Positions 8,909-18,016 of a stretch of 34,501 nucleotides of DNA are shown here, one piece after another; positions within the stretch are counted from its first letter, which is position 1, and each line of letters begins with the position of its first letter. A program made the position numbers and the translations under genes. The stretch lies in assembly GCA_011046365.1 (NCBI GenBank), contig DSAS01000023.1, forward strand, positions 1-34,501. Direction: 5' to 3'. The notes beneath the pieces are model-generated. The model did not search any database, had not been told where the DNA came from, and saw only the letters and a program-made list of their open reading frames with translations. The DNA is from Fidelibacterota bacterium. GTDB taxonomy: Bacteria; Fidelibacterota; UBA2242.

Positions 8909-10542
8909 TTTTTATACCGATTGATAATTGGAAACCGCCTGCCCACTCCAAAGGCTTTACCGGTCACCTTCAGACCAGGTGCCGCCTGACGTCGCTTATA
9001 CTCCGCCAGCCGGATCCGGTTCATTATGTCAGTCACCAACTGCTGATCATACCCTGATGCCAGCAGCTCGTCAAAGGATTTTTGATGAACAATAATTTCA
9101 TCCACCAGCAGACTGACGATATTATAATCGAAAGGATCAACCTGATTGGCTTTTAGTTCGGCGCTGGGCGCGCGCCGGAAGATGCGCGCCGGAATAATTG
9201 CGCGGTCGTTTGTATTATTAACATAACGCGCCACGGCATAGACATCCAGTTTGCTCAAATCGGAGATCACCGCCAGCGCACCAGCCATGTCGCCATACAG
9301 CGTGCAATAGCCGAGCGCCAGTTCGGTTTTATTACCGGTGCTCAGGACATAGGCTCCGAACTTATTAGCCAGTGCCATCAGCAGGTTGCCGCGAATCCGG
9401 GACTGAATATTCTCCTCGGTAATATCTGTAGAGAGCCCCTGGAAAATCTCTTGCAGCTCCCGATCATAAGCCGCTGCAATGGTTTCAATGGGAAGCGTCA
9501 GAAATTTAATTTCCAGGTTTTCCGCCAGCTGTTTGGCATCGGCGTTACTCTCCTCTGCCGTATAGGCGCCAGGCATCGCCACACCGGTGACATAGTGATT
9601 GCCCAGCGCAGCGACAGCGATACAAGCCACCAGCGCCGAATCAATCCCGCCGCTCAGCCCCAGAACCGCCTCGCTACAGCCGGTTTTTCCGAAATAATCC
9701 CGAACGCCGGTTACCAAACCATTGAAAATACTCTCCTCACGGCAAATATCCGTTACCTTCACCGGCTTTCCCAACCCGGTATCCAGATCAATGTCCACGA
9801 CCGTTAATGTTTCCTGAAATTCCTGTCCCCAGCCGATAATTTGCCCGGCAGCATCCAGCATCATGGAATTACCGTCAAAGACAAATTCATCCTGACCACC
9901 GACCTGGTTGACCAGCACAAAGGGTGTTTTGATCTTTTTCACCTTGTCGTGAATTAATTTTCGGCGCACCTCCCGCTTATTGTACTCGAAGGGAGACGCC
10001 GACAGATTCACGATCAGTTCCGCTCCGTCGGCTGCCAGTTGCTCCGTAATTTTTATCCGCGAATCGGCGTCCCAGAGGTCCTCACAGATTTCGACACCCA
10101 GCACGAAGGATTTCCCGTGAAGGTTCACCGGAACGGGCGAGTTGGATTCGGCGGATATAAAATAGCGTTTTTCATCAAAAACGTCATAGTTTGGCAGAAG
10201 CGTTTTATAACGTTTGCCGATTACGGAACCATTCTGAATCAGCGCAGCGGCATTGTAAATATTTCCGGCGTTCCGATCGGCAAAACCAACGATTACGAGC
10301 ATTTCCGCCGGCACATGCGGCGCTACGCTATCCAATCCCGCGAGGTTGTCGCTGATAAATTGGCGGTTGAAAAGTAAGTCCTGGGGAATATAGCCGGTGA
10401 TGGTCATTTCGGGAAATATCACCAATTCAATCTGCCGGGCGCAAGCCGCATGGATATTTTCAACGATTTTCGCAACGTTTCCCTCAATGTCACCGATAAC
10501 AGGGTTCAGCTGCGCCATTCCGATTTTCAGGATTCGGCTCAA
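8905..10542 (-). CDS. nadE: Glutamine-dependent NAD+ synthetase
   Basis: The 545-aa two-domain enzyme has an N-terminal nitrilase-fold glutaminase with the E-K-C triad at E45 (FPEMTITGY), K113 (RYKTLLPNYD) and C153 (GVEICEDLW). The C-terminal NAD synthetase domain has the PP-loop SGGIDS at 297-302 and STGNKTELALGYCTLYGD near residue 405. It amidates deamido-NAD to NAD+ using glutamine and ATP. The start is TTG (MSRILKIGMAQLNP), supported by GAGG 7 nt upstream and overlapping the acylphosphatase stop; an internal ATG eight codons on is less likely. It overlaps the following secreted-protein gene by 4 bp. Confidence 0.96.
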   Translation of the reverse strand: MSRILKIGMAQLNPVIGDIEGNVAKIVENIHAACARQIELVIFPEMTITGYIPQDLLFNRQFISDNLAGLDSVAPHVPAEMLVIVGFADRNAGNIYNAAALIQNGSVIGKRYKTLLPNYDVFDEKRYFISAESNSPVPVNLHGKSFVLGVEICEDLWDADSRIKITEQLAADGAELIVNLSASPFEYNKREVRRKLIHDKVKKIKTPFVLVNQVGGQDEFVFDGNSMMLDAAGQIIGWGQEFQETLTVVDIDLDTGLGKPVKVTDICREESIFNGLVTGVRDYFGKTGCSEAVLGLSGGIDSALVACIAVAALGNHYVTGVAMPGAYTAEESNADAKQLAENLEIKFLTLPIETIAAAYDRELQEIFQGLSTDITEENIQSRIRGNLLMALANKFGAYVLSTGNKTELALGYCTLYGDMAGALAVISDLSKLDVYAVARYVNNTNDRAIIPARIFRRAPSAELKANQVDPFDYNIVSLLVDEIIVHQKSFDELLASGYDQQLVTDIMNRIRLAEYKRRQAAPGLKVTGKAFGVGRRFPIINRYKK

Positions 10543-10814
10543 AAGCGCACCTCAAAGGATTTGTAACCGTAGAGCTCGGTTGAGGTATTGACATTCACGC
10601 CGGTCACTCGGGAAAATGATGGTCCGATTTTTAATTCTTTGATAAAATTCCGCACTAAACCCTCTTCGCCTTCCACTTCACAGAGAACATTCCCGTTTGG
10701 TAGATTTTTGACATACCCCGTCAGACCGTACTGGCGAGCCAGGCGCTGTGTAAAATAGCGGTAACCGACCCCCTGCACCATTCCTTTAATTAATATTTCT
10801 GCGTGAACCTGCAT
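10539..10814 (-). CDS. acyP: Acylphosphatase
   Basis: The 91-aa protein has the standard acylphosphatase length and motif. VQGVGYRYFTQRLARQYGLTGYVKN contains the phosphate-binding loop, the catalytic arginine (R19) and the catalytic asparagine (N37), and PNGNVLCEVEG follows. It hydrolyses acyl phosphates such as acetyl phosphate or carbamoyl phosphate. The frame extends further upstream, but those residues come from reading the preceding gene out of frame, so the start is MQVHAEILIKG. One base separates it from the LOG-like gene and its stop overlaps the nadE TTG by 4 bp. Confidence 0.95.
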   Translation of the reverse strand: MQVHAEILIKGMVQGVGYRYFTQRLARQYGLTGYVKNLPNGNVLCEVEGEEGLVRNFIKELKIGPSFSRVTGVNVNTSTELYGYKSFEVRF

Positions 10815-10815
10815 C

Positions 10816-11268
10816 TCATACCTGTAGCACAAATCGGATTGCTTCTTCCGCCGTCTCCACCGCCGGTACATCGGTGATGTCCCAGCTCTGGATACCCACC
10901 ACCGGCACACCGAACTGTTTACAATAGGCAATCTCCGAAAGCGTTCCATAGCTCCCCCCCACGGCAATCGCAGCGGCGGCTGACCGGGCAATGATAGCGT
11001 TCCGCGCCAGACCGATTCCCGTGGCAATCGGTATCGTGACCCATGGATTGGCATCCCGGATATCGTCACCAGGCAAAATACCCACCGTGATCCCACCGGC
11101 TTCCACAGCGCCACGGCAGGCGGCTTCCATAATCCCCGAGCGCCCGCCGCAGACTAATATTCGCTTATTTTCTGCAATCAGACGTCCAACGTTCCGGGCA
11201 ATTTGATATTGCTCATCAGTACATTCCCGACCGCCGATAACAGCGATTATTTTCAGTGCTTCGCTCAT
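10816..11268 (-). CDS. TIGR00725/LOG-like Rossmann-fold protein
   Basis: 150 aa from MSEALKIIAVIGG. The fold resembles the SLOG superfamily (DprA, LOG/lysine-decarboxylase-like). It has IAVIGG at the N-terminus, RILVCGGRSGIMEAACRGAVEAGG near residue 37, GIGLARNAIIARSAAAAIAVGGSYGTLSEIAY near residue 85, and FGVPVVGI. The GG-x-GT-x-x-E element matches the nucleotide-phosphate binding or phosphoribohydrolase motif of LOG enzymes. The family known as TIGR00725 has no established substrate. A cytokinin-type nucleotide phosphoribohydrolase activity is possible but unproven. It overlaps asnS by 4 bp and precedes the acylphosphatase gene by 1 bp. Confidence 0.88.
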   Translation of the reverse strand: MSEALKIIAVIGGRECTDEQYQIARNVGRLIAENKRILVCGGRSGIMEAACRGAVEAGGITVGILPGDDIRDANPWVTIPIATGIGLARNAIIARSAAAAIAVGGSYGTLSEIAYCKQFGVPVVGIQSWDITDVPAVETAEEAIRFVLQV

Positions 11269-12560
11269 GGTTTCAACCGGTAAATAGTGCGGGCGAAGGG
11301 GATCACCTCGCGGATATGCTTCGTCCCGGACATCCACTGGACGAGGCGCTCCAGACCAATCCCGAAACCGCTGTGAGGAACCGAACCGTACTTCCGCAGG
11401 TCCAGATACCACCGATAATCATCCAGCGGCATGTTTTCTGCCACCATTCGTTGATAGAGCAGATCGTAATCGTCTTCCCTCTGGGAACCGCCGATAATCT
11501 CACCAAATCCCTCCGGCGCAATCAGGTCGGCACCGAGCACAAGGTTCGGATTCTCTCGATCCCGCTTCATATAAAAGGCTTTGATCTCCTTGGGCCACTT
11601 TTCCACAAAAACCGGCACAGCCGAGTTTTCCGTCAGCAGCACCTCATCTTTTGCGCCCAGATCGCTCTGCGCATCAATGTCCGAGCCCTTGGAACGTAAA
11701 AAGGCAATTGCTTCCGCGTGCGTTATTCGCCTGAACGGCGCATCGGCTTTTTTCAACTGATCAATATCCCGCTCCAGGATTTCCAGATCATCTGGATTTT
11801 TCTCAAGCACGGCATTGATCACAAAACGGATCAGCTCTTCCTGGATTTTCAGGTTTTGCTCATGCTCCACAAAAGCGGCTTCGGCGTCCATCATCCAAAA
11901 TTCTGTCAGATGCTTCCGGGTCTTGGATTTTTCCGCCCGAAAAACCGGTCCGAAATCGTAAACCCGCCCGAGACTCATGATGCCCGCCTCCAGATAGAGC
12001 TGTCCGCTTTGGGACAGATAGGCATTCCCCAGTTCAAAATAGGGCACGCTGAAAAGGGTCGTCGTGCCTTCACAGGCGTTGGGCGTCAGCAGCGGCGAAT
12101 CGAACCGGTAAAAGCCGTTTTGATTCAGATAATCGGTAATTGCATAATACACCGTATGTCGAATGCGCAGGACAGCCCACTGCTTACTTGAACGCAGCCA
12201 GAGATGCCGGTTGTCCATTAAAAATTCGACGCCGTGCTCTTTTAAGGTAATCGGATAATCCTTGGCGATCTGAACCACTTCAATATCCCTAACAACAATT
12301 TCATAACCGCCCGGCGAGCGTTTATCAGCGTGAATTAAACCGCGCACAATGATAGACGATTCCTGGGTCAGTTTGTCTTCTTGGTGGAAAACCTCCTCAC
12401 TGACCTCATTCTTCAGAACGACGCCCTGAATAATGCCGGTGCCATCCCGCATAATTAAAAACCAGATTTTACCGCTGGAACGTTTGTTATAGACCCAGCC
12501 TTTCAGCGTCACCTCTTTGCCGTCGTAATTTTTTACATCCTTAATAAATACCCAATCCAT
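11265..12560 (-). CDS. asnS: Asparaginyl-tRNA synthetase
   Basis: The 431-aa class II synthetase is close in length and sequence pattern to the Bacillus-type AsnRS. The N-terminal OB-fold tRNA anticodon domain carries VTLKGWVYNKRSSGKIWFL. Class II motif 2 is FRAEKSKTRKHLTEFWMMDAE near residue 208. Motif 3 is HSGFGIGLERLVQWMSG with REVIPFARTIYR at the C-terminus. FGEIIGGSQREDDYDLL is another family segment. It charges tRNA-Asn directly, so this organism need not depend only on tRNA-dependent amidation. Its stop overlaps the LOG-like gene by 4 bp and it starts 54 bp after lptE. Confidence 0.95.
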   Translation of the reverse strand: MDWVFIKDVKNYDGKEVTLKGWVYNKRSSGKIWFLIMRDGTGIIQGVVLKNEVSEEVFHQEDKLTQESSIIVRGLIHADKRSPGGYEIVVRDIEVVQIAKDYPITLKEHGVEFLMDNRHLWLRSSKQWAVLRIRHTVYYAITDYLNQNGFYRFDSPLLTPNACEGTTTLFSVPYFELGNAYLSQSGQLYLEAGIMSLGRVYDFGPVFRAEKSKTRKHLTEFWMMDAEAAFVEHEQNLKIQEELIRFVINAVLEKNPDDLEILERDIDQLKKADAPFRRITHAEAIAFLRSKGSDIDAQSDLGAKDEVLLTENSAVPVFVEKWPKEIKAFYMKRDRENPNLVLGADLIAPEGFGEIIGGSQREDDYDLLYQRMVAENMPLDDYRWYLDLRKYGSVPHSGFGIGLERLVQWMSGTKHIREVIPFARTIYRLKP

Positions 12561-12614
12561 TGAACTTACTTTCTTCCTGATATTATGCGTTACGAGTTTC
12601 CTTTTATCCGAAAT

Positions 12615-13127
12615 TTACCAACCGGAGAGAATCTGATTGATAATATCCTCTGTGATCCGGTCAATCGCCTCGGTCAGTGCCACATCCCGGGTCTGCTCGC
12701 TGGCGCCTGTGGGATCATACTCACTGTATGCCGTAAATGTTTTCTTGAAAATAGTTTTATCCTCAACCTTATCATACCACTCCGCCTCAATCTTGAGCGT
12801 CAAACGGTATTCAGTGACCGCTTCGCCGGTTTCATCGCCCCGGTACACCGACGGTTTGTCATCAATACTCTGAATTGCACCGTACAGCATAGAATGGGCA
12901 TTATCTTCATCTGCCAGTTTCAAAATATTTTCCCGGATAAATCCCACCCGGATCTGATCCGTTACAACCTGCTGGATATTGAACTCCGCCGTCCGGTCGC
13001 TGAAGAGGGGAATCGCAATGCTCTTAATATGTGGCGGCAAAGTCCCTTTAAAAGAGTAAAACCAGCAGCCGCTATCAGCAATTATTAGAATAATTAAAAA
13101 TAATAAACCCGCCTTTTTACTCCGCAT
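12615..13127 (-). CDS. lptE: LptE-like LPS-assembly lipoprotein
   Basis: About 170 aa from ATG 13127 (MRSKKAGLLFLIIL), chosen because GAGG lies 6 nt upstream; a GTG four codons earlier is in frame. A lipoprotein signal peptide ends at C21 (ADSGC, with an unusual Asp at -3). The mature protein begins with the LptE-type YSFKGTLPPHIKSIAIPLFSDRT, followed by VVTDQIRVGFIRENILKLAD and a beta-rich region. LptE plugs the LptD barrel in the outer membrane and helps insert lipopolysaccharide. It follows the sigma-54 activator by about 12 bp and may depend on its transcript. Other LptE/secretin-pilot-like lipoproteins are conceivable. Confidence 0.82.
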   Translation of the reverse strand: MRSKKAGLLFLIILIIADSGCWFYSFKGTLPPHIKSIAIPLFSDRTAEFNIQQVVTDQIRVGFIRENILKLADEDNAHSMLYGAIQSIDDKPSVYRGDETGEAVTEYRLTLKIEAEWYDKVEDKTIFKKTFTAYSEYDPTGASEQTRDVALTEAIDRITEDIINQILSGW

Positions 13128-13139
13128 GTAATTCCTCAC

Positions 13140-14351
13140 TTACAGCCCGTATTCTTTGATTTTACGGTACAGTGTCCGCTCGCTGATTTTCAAAGCATTC
13201 GCCGTTTGCCGCTTGCGGTTGTGGAATTTTTGCAGCGTCTTTTCAATCAGCTCCCGCTCTACCTCCTCCAGTGAAACCTTGCCCAGCACGTTGGGATTGA
13301 CGAAAGATTGATCCTCCTCTGCATATTCCGATTCATCCTCAACTGAATCTTCCTCCTCCTGAACCGGCGGAATATAGCGTTGAATATCCGTCGTCCGGGG
13401 CGCCGATTCCAGCGCCAGCGGCTGATAATCTCCGGTCAGGGCATTCTTGATGTCCGTAATATCCCGACGCATCAGCAATATTTGCTGGAGTATCAATTCG
13501 CGCTCCGCCTGGTCTATACTTTTCGGGACTCGTACGGGCAGATTTGTAGAGATCGAACGTTTCTCAACACCGAGACGCCTGGCAACCATCGTGCTGTTGA
13601 TAACCGCTCCCTTCTCAAGAACGATCATACTCTCAACAAAATTTTTCAATTCCCGCACATTGCCCGGCCAGCGATAGTTCTCCATTATGTGCAGCGCATT
13701 GGGTGAAAAACCCTTGAAAGGAATGTTGTTGCGATTGGCAAAATCCAGCGCAAAACGCTCGATGAGCAGGGGAATATCTTCGCTGTGATGCCGCAGCGGC
13801 GGTGCGACAATGGTGATAGTCTTTAACCGATAGTAGAGGTCCTTGCGAAAATTCCCCTTCTCTATTTCTTCTGCCAAATCCTTATTGGTGGCGGCGATAA
13901 TCCGAACATCCACCCTCTTACTCTGCGAACCGCCCACCGGTATAAATTCACCCAACTCCAAAACCCGCAGCAGCTTCACCTGGGTTTCCATCGGCATTTC
14001 GCCAATTTCATCGAGAAAGATCGTGCCGTTGTTGGCGGTTTCGAAATAGCCCTTGCGGTCCTCAATTGCACCCGTAAAGGAACCTTTGACATGACCGAAC
14101 AGCTCGCTTTCCAGAATTCCGGCGGGAATGGCACCACAATTGACCTTGACAAAGGGCTGATGTTTCCGGCGACTCATCTTATGCAACGCATCGGCGATCA
14201 ACTCCTTACCGGTCCCGCTCTCACCAGCAATGAGAATCGTAATGTCGGTCCCGGCAACCTGATCAATCGTTTCGATAATCTCTTTGATCCTCTCGGATTC
14301 GCCGATAATACCGAAGCTTTGCTGCAATTTATCCAAATGGGCTTCACTCAT
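13140..14351 (-). CDS. Sigma-54-dependent transcriptional activator lacking a receiver domain
   Basis: About 403 aa from ATG 14351, chosen because GAGG sits 5 nt upstream; a GTG at 14357 is in frame. The AAA+ sigma-54 interaction domain starts almost at the N-terminus. It has Walker A GESGTGKE (43-50), the sigma-54 contact loop as GSFTGA (90-95) instead of the usual GAFTGA, Walker B FLDEIG (112-117), and an R-finger region FRKDLYYRL. A Fis-type helix-turn-helix closes the protein (ANALKISERTLYRKIKEYGL). Between them is an atypical linker of about 110 residues with an acidic run around 333-349 (EEEDSVEDESEYAEEDQ). It should bind upstream sites and remodel sigma-54 holoenzyme. No receiver, GAF or PAS domain is present, so the signal is unknown. 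Confidence 0.93.
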   Translation of the reverse strand: MSEAHLDKLQQSFGIIGESERIKEIIETIDQVAGTDITILIAGESGTGKELIADALHKMSRRKHQPFVKVNCGAIPAGILESELFGHVKGSFTGAIEDRKGYFETANNGTIFLDEIGEMPMETQVKLLRVLELGEFIPVGGSQSKRVDVRIIAATNKDLAEEIEKGNFRKDLYYRLKTITIVAPPLRHHSEDIPLLIERFALDFANRNNIPFKGFSPNALHIMENYRWPGNVRELKNFVESMIVLEKGAVINSTMVARRLGVEKRSISTNLPVRVPKSIDQAERELILQQILLMRRDITDIKNALTGDYQPLALESAPRTTDIQRYIPPVQEEEDSVEDESEYAEEDQSFVNPNVLGKVSLEEVERELIEKTLQKFHNRKRQTANALKISERTLYRKIKEYGL

Positions 14352-14353
14352 TT

Positions 14354-15661
14354 TCACCTCGCTGACATGCTTTCACTTTCCGAAAACCGACCTTTTTTCA
14401 GAGCGCGCATACCGATGTCGGTCCGATAGTGTTTTCCGTCAAAATTAATTATCTGTACATAATTATAGGCGCTGTAGACGGCGTCATTCAGACTATTGGA
14501 AATAACGGTGACACCCAGTACCCGACCGCCAGTGGTGAGATAATGCGTACCATCATGTTTTACCCCCGCCAGGAACGGGATTGCCTTGGAACTTTTATAA
14601 AGCTCCTCGATTCCGGTAATCACCTTGCCCTTCTCATAGACACCGGGATAGCCTTTTGATGCAAGAATAACACAGGCGGCGTAGCGGTCTGATAGTTCAA
14701 ACCGCTCTTTTTTCAGATGCCCTTCAGCGATACTCAGCAATACATCAGCAAATCCGGATTTAATCAGTGGTACGACGACCTGTGTCTCGGGATCACCAAA
14801 GCGGGCATTGAATTCCACCACCCATGGTTCGCCCTCATGGATTATCAATCCGCAATATAACACACCGCGATAGGGCATGCCCCGCTCCTGCATCCCTTTC
14901 AACACCGGTCGAATAATCCGTTCTTCCGCCTTCTTGATAATCTCGGGCGTTCCCAGTGGCGCCGGAGCATAGGCGCCCATGCCGCCGGTATTCGGTCCCT
15001 CATCGTAATCAAAAATTCGCTTGTGATCCTGAGCTGGTGGTAACAGGATATAATCGTTTCCATCGGTCAATGCAAATAGCGAGAGCTCTTCGCCTTCCAG
15101 AAATTCTTCCACCAGAACCGCTTTGGCAGCGTCGCCGAACCTATTTTCCTCATAAATCGCGAAAACGGCACCCGCCAAATCCTCTTCATTGCGAATCACC
15201 AGCGCCCCCTTACCGGCAGCCAGACCGTCAACTTTAATCACATAGGGAAAAGGTTTGGAATTTGTGACCTCTTCCAGACCGGTGCGGTCTTCACAAATCA
15301 CATAGGGCGCCGTGCGAATATCATATTCGGACATCAGCTGTTTCGCAAATACTTTACTGCCTTCCAACCGGGCGGCATTTTGGGTCGGTCCGAAGATTTT
15401 CAAATTGTGACTGACAAAACGGTCCACAATCCCGTCCACCAGCGGTTGCTCCGGTCCGACAACGGTCAGATCAATCTCCTTTTCCCCGACAAATTCGATC
15501 AATTGATCAAATTCACTCTCCGGAATTTCCACATTTTCGGCATAACAGGCTGTGCCAGCATTGCCGGGCGCACAGTACAGCTCCGTTACTTCTTCCGCCT
15601 GCGCCAGCTTCCAGACCAGGGTGCTCTCCCTGCCGCCGCTTCCAATCACCAAAACTTTCAT
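14354..15661 (-). CDS. purD: Phosphoribosylamine-glycine ligase (GAR synthetase)
   Basis: The 435-aa ATP-grasp enzyme matches PurD length. It catalyses the second step of purine synthesis, joining glycine to phosphoribosylamine. Visible signatures are the N-terminal VLVIGSGGRES, PYVIKVDGLAAGKGALV near residue 138, GPNTGGMGAYAPAP near residue 230, and VEFNARFGDPETQV near residue 286. The usual GGREHA motif at the N-terminus reads GGREST here, a small departure. It starts 86 bp after uvrB and its stop lies at the start of the sigma-54 activator gene, overlapping the alternative GTG. Confidence 0.96.
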   Translation of the reverse strand: MKVLVIGSGGRESTLVWKLAQAEEVTELYCAPGNAGTACYAENVEIPESEFDQLIEFVGEKEIDLTVVGPEQPLVDGIVDRFVSHNLKIFGPTQNAARLEGSKVFAKQLMSEYDIRTAPYVICEDRTGLEEVTNSKPFPYVIKVDGLAAGKGALVIRNEEDLAGAVFAIYEENRFGDAAKAVLVEEFLEGEELSLFALTDGNDYILLPPAQDHKRIFDYDEGPNTGGMGAYAPAPLGTPEIIKKAEERIIRPVLKGMQERGMPYRGVLYCGLIIHEGEPWVVEFNARFGDPETQVVVPLIKSGFADVLLSIAEGHLKKERFELSDRYAACVILASKGYPGVYEKGKVITGIEELYKSSKAIPFLAGVKHDGTHYLTTGGRVLGVTVISNSLNDAVYSAYNYVQIINFDGKHYRTDIGMRALKKGRFSESESMSAR

Positions 15662-15747
15662 GATAAATCCTCAGGTTTAAAATTCAAAAAAATCCCAAAT
15701 CACAATTGCCGATAGGGCTTTATGGATATTGTGCTGCTTGCCATTGT

Positions 15748-17754
15748 TTACTTGATGATACTGGAAATTCTCTTCCCCGTTAACTTTGCAATTTCATCCC
15801 GCAATTCCGCCGCCTTTTCAAACTCCAGCATTTCGGCGGCTTTCAGCATCTCACGATTCAATAGTTCTAATAATTCCGCCTGCTCTATTTTGTTCCGCCA
15901 CTGATCGGTCTGTTTCCCTTCTGCCGGGCGATATTTATGCTGAATCACATCCGCCACAGCCGTAACTGACATCACATCTGCCACCGATTTGTAAATCGTC
16001 TTCGGAACGATTCCATGTTGTCGGTTATACTCCTGCTGGAGACTTCTGCGCCGGTTCACCTCGTCAATTACTTTCTGCATGGATTGGGTCACTTGATCGG
16101 CATAAAAAATCACCTTTCCGTTCACATTCCGAGCCGCCCGCCCGGAAACCTGCATCAGTGATCGTTCTGAGCGCAAAAAGCCCTCCTTATCGGCATCCAG
16201 GATCGCCACCAGCGAAACCTCCGGCAGGTCTAGCCCCTCTCTTAACAGATTTATCCCCACCAGTACATCGAATTCACCGAGTCGCAAATCTCTCAAAATT
16301 TCGACCCGGTCCAGCGCCTTAATTTCCGAATGCAGGTAGCGCACCCGCAGCCCCATACCCCGCAGGTACTCCGCCAAATCCTCCGCCATCCGTTTGGTCA
16401 ATGTCGTCACCAAAACCCGCTCCTGACGATCGGTGACTACCCTGATCTCATCAATTAAGTCATCAATTTGATGGTTGGTAGGCTTTAAAAGGATTTCCGG
16501 GTCCAGCAGACCGGTGGGACGAATGATCTGCTCCACCACAACTCCGTGACTCTGCTCCAATTCATAATCCGCCGGAGTCGCTGATACAAAAATCACCTGA
16601 CGGACCATTTTCTCAAACTCGTAGAACTTCAGCGGGCGGTTATCCAGCGCCGAGGGCAGGCGAAAACCGTACTCCACCAGCGTCTCTTTACGGGAGCGAT
16701 CACCGTTATACATTGCCCGCAGCTGTGGTATCGTTGCATGGGATTCATCAATAAACAGTAACCAGCCATCCTTAAAAAAATCCAGCAATGTGTAGGGCTG
16801 TTCGCCCGGTTTACGACCGGAAAAATGCCGGGAGTAATTCTCAATCCCGGAGCAGTAGCCCACTTCGTCAATCATTTCCAGATCAAACCGGGTGCGCTGC
16901 TCCAGCCGCTGGGCTTCCAGCAGCTTTCCGGCTTGCCGGAGTTCCGTCAATCTCTCTTCCAGCTCCTGTTCAATCGTCTTTAACGCCCGTTTAACCGTCT
17001 CTTCCGAAGAGATAAAATGTTTTGCCGGATAAATCACCACCGCCGGCAATTCCTCGATGATCTCACCGGTCAGCGGTTGAAAAGAGTAGATATGCTCCAC
17101 CTCGTTTCCGAAAAACTCAAACCGGTAGGCGAAATCCTCATACGCCGGCTGAATTTCGACAATATCGCCCCGCGCCCGAAAGGTACCCCGCTCCAGATTC
17201 AGATTATTGCGGGCATAAAAAATGTCCACCAAACGGGAAAACAGGTTTCTGATTCCGATCTGCTCTCCCCTTTTGATCAGCACAATGTACCTGCTGTACT
17301 CCTCCGGCGAACCAATGCCGTAAATACAGGAAACACTGGCGACTACGATCACATCCGGGCGACTGATCAGCGAACTGGTGGTTTTCAGCCGCAATTTGTC
17401 AATTTCATCGTTGATCGAAGAATCCTTTTCGATGTATGTATCGGTCACCGGCAAATAGGCTTCCGGCTGATAGTAATCGTAAAAACTAATGAAATACTCC
17501 ACGGCATTTTCGGGAAAAAATGCCTTGAACTCACCATACAGCTGCGCCGCCAAAGTCTTATTATGCGAAATCACCAGGGTCGGTTTCTGGACATTTTGAA
17601 TGACATGCGCCATAGTAAAGGTCTTCCCGCTGCCGGTAATCCCAAGCAGCGTCTGCGCCCGGTCGCCCCGACGGACGCCTGCGGTCAATTCCTTGATTGC
17701 CTGTGGCTGGTCACCCGTCGGTTTAAGAGTCGTATGCAATCGAAAATCTGCCAT
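15748..17754 (-). CDS. uvrB: Excinuclease ABC subunit B
   Basis: The 668-aa protein is the expected UvrB length. It has an N-terminal helicase core with Walker [13 protein letters not shown] near residue 37. The damage-verifying beta-hairpin is [23 protein letters not shown] (near 92). The DESHA box comes at about 338, the helicase motifs [14 protein letters not shown] and QVSGRAARN at about 513-545, and a C-terminal UVR domain ([17 protein letters not shown]) contacts UvrC. It loads onto damaged DNA after UvrA and prepares dual incision. It is the first gene of the long minus-strand block and is divergent from thrA across 310 bp. Confidence 0.98.
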   Translation of the reverse strand: MADFRLHTTLKPTGDQPQAIKELTAGVRRGDRAQTLLGITGSGKTFTMAHVIQNVQKPTLVISHNKTLAAQLYGEFKAFFPENAVEYFISFYDYYQPEAYLPVTDTYIEKDSSINDEIDKLRLKTTSSLISRPDVIVVASVSCIYGIGSPEEYSRYIVLIKRGEQIGIRNLFSRLVDIFYARNNLNLERGTFRARGDIVEIQPAYEDFAYRFEFFGNEVEHIYSFQPLTGEIIEELPAVVIYPAKHFISSEETVKRALKTIEQELEERLTELRQAGKLLEAQRLEQRTRFDLEMIDEVGYCSGIENYSRHFSGRKPGEQPYTLLDFFKDGWLLFIDESHATIPQLRAMYNGDRSRKETLVEYGFRLPSALDNRPLKFYEFEKMVRQVIFVSATPADYELEQSHGVVVEQIIRPTGLLDPEILLKPTNHQIDDLIDEIRVVTDRQERVLVTTLTKRMAEDLAEYLRGMGLRVRYLHSEIKALDRVEILRDLRLGEFDVLVGINLLREGLDLPEVSLVAILDADKEGFLRSERSLMQVSGRAARNVNGKVIFYADQVTQSMQKVIDEVNRRRSLQQEYNRQHGIVPKTIYKSVADVMSVTAVADVIQHKYRPAEGKQTDQWRNKIEQAELLELLNREMLKAAEMLEFEKAAELRDEIAKLTGKRISSIIK

Positions 17755-17948
17755 TTCGGCAGAATTTACAGTGAACAGGCATTAGATACAAGATACAATT
17801 CAATGCCCGGAATGCCGGCTGCCGGAATCTTATCAGGCAATTTTTTCTTTCTTTTTCAAAACATTCAGTTATATTAATTTTCCGACGGGTTTGTAATGGA
17901 ATGGTGATTTTTTAAATCGTATCCGCAGCTTCCTTTAGATTCATTTTG

Positions 17949-17971
17949 CATCCGCCTATAAAAAGCGGATG
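17949..17971 (+). promoter_or_regulatory. Stem-loop 1 in the thr operon leader region
   Basis: CATCCGC (17949-17955) and GCGGATG (17965-17971) form a perfect 7-bp stem around a 9-nt A-rich loop. No T-tract follows, so it is not a typical terminator. It may be RNA structure in the thrA leader or a DNA operator. Confidence 0.4.
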
Positions 17972-17976
17972 ATTTT

Positions 17977-18016
17977 CTGCAGCTCCTCCATGTTCAAATG
18001 AACAGTGAGGCAGCAG
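17977..18016 (+). promoter_or_regulatory. Stem-loop 2 / palindrome in the thr operon leader region
   Basis: The core is the palindrome TGTTCA-AA-TGAACA (17991-18004). CCTC (17985-17988) can pair with GAGG (18007-18010), and CTGC (17977-17980) with GCAG (18013-18016), which gives an imperfect hairpin of about 40 nt ending 48 nt before the thrA start. It could be a transcription-factor site or a cis-acting RNA element. Confidence 0.4.

Noticed and set aside
17017-17877. 286-codon plus-strand frame opposite uvrB
   Set aside because: It lies mostly inside uvrB on the other strand, shows no family motif, and the uvrB frame is certain.
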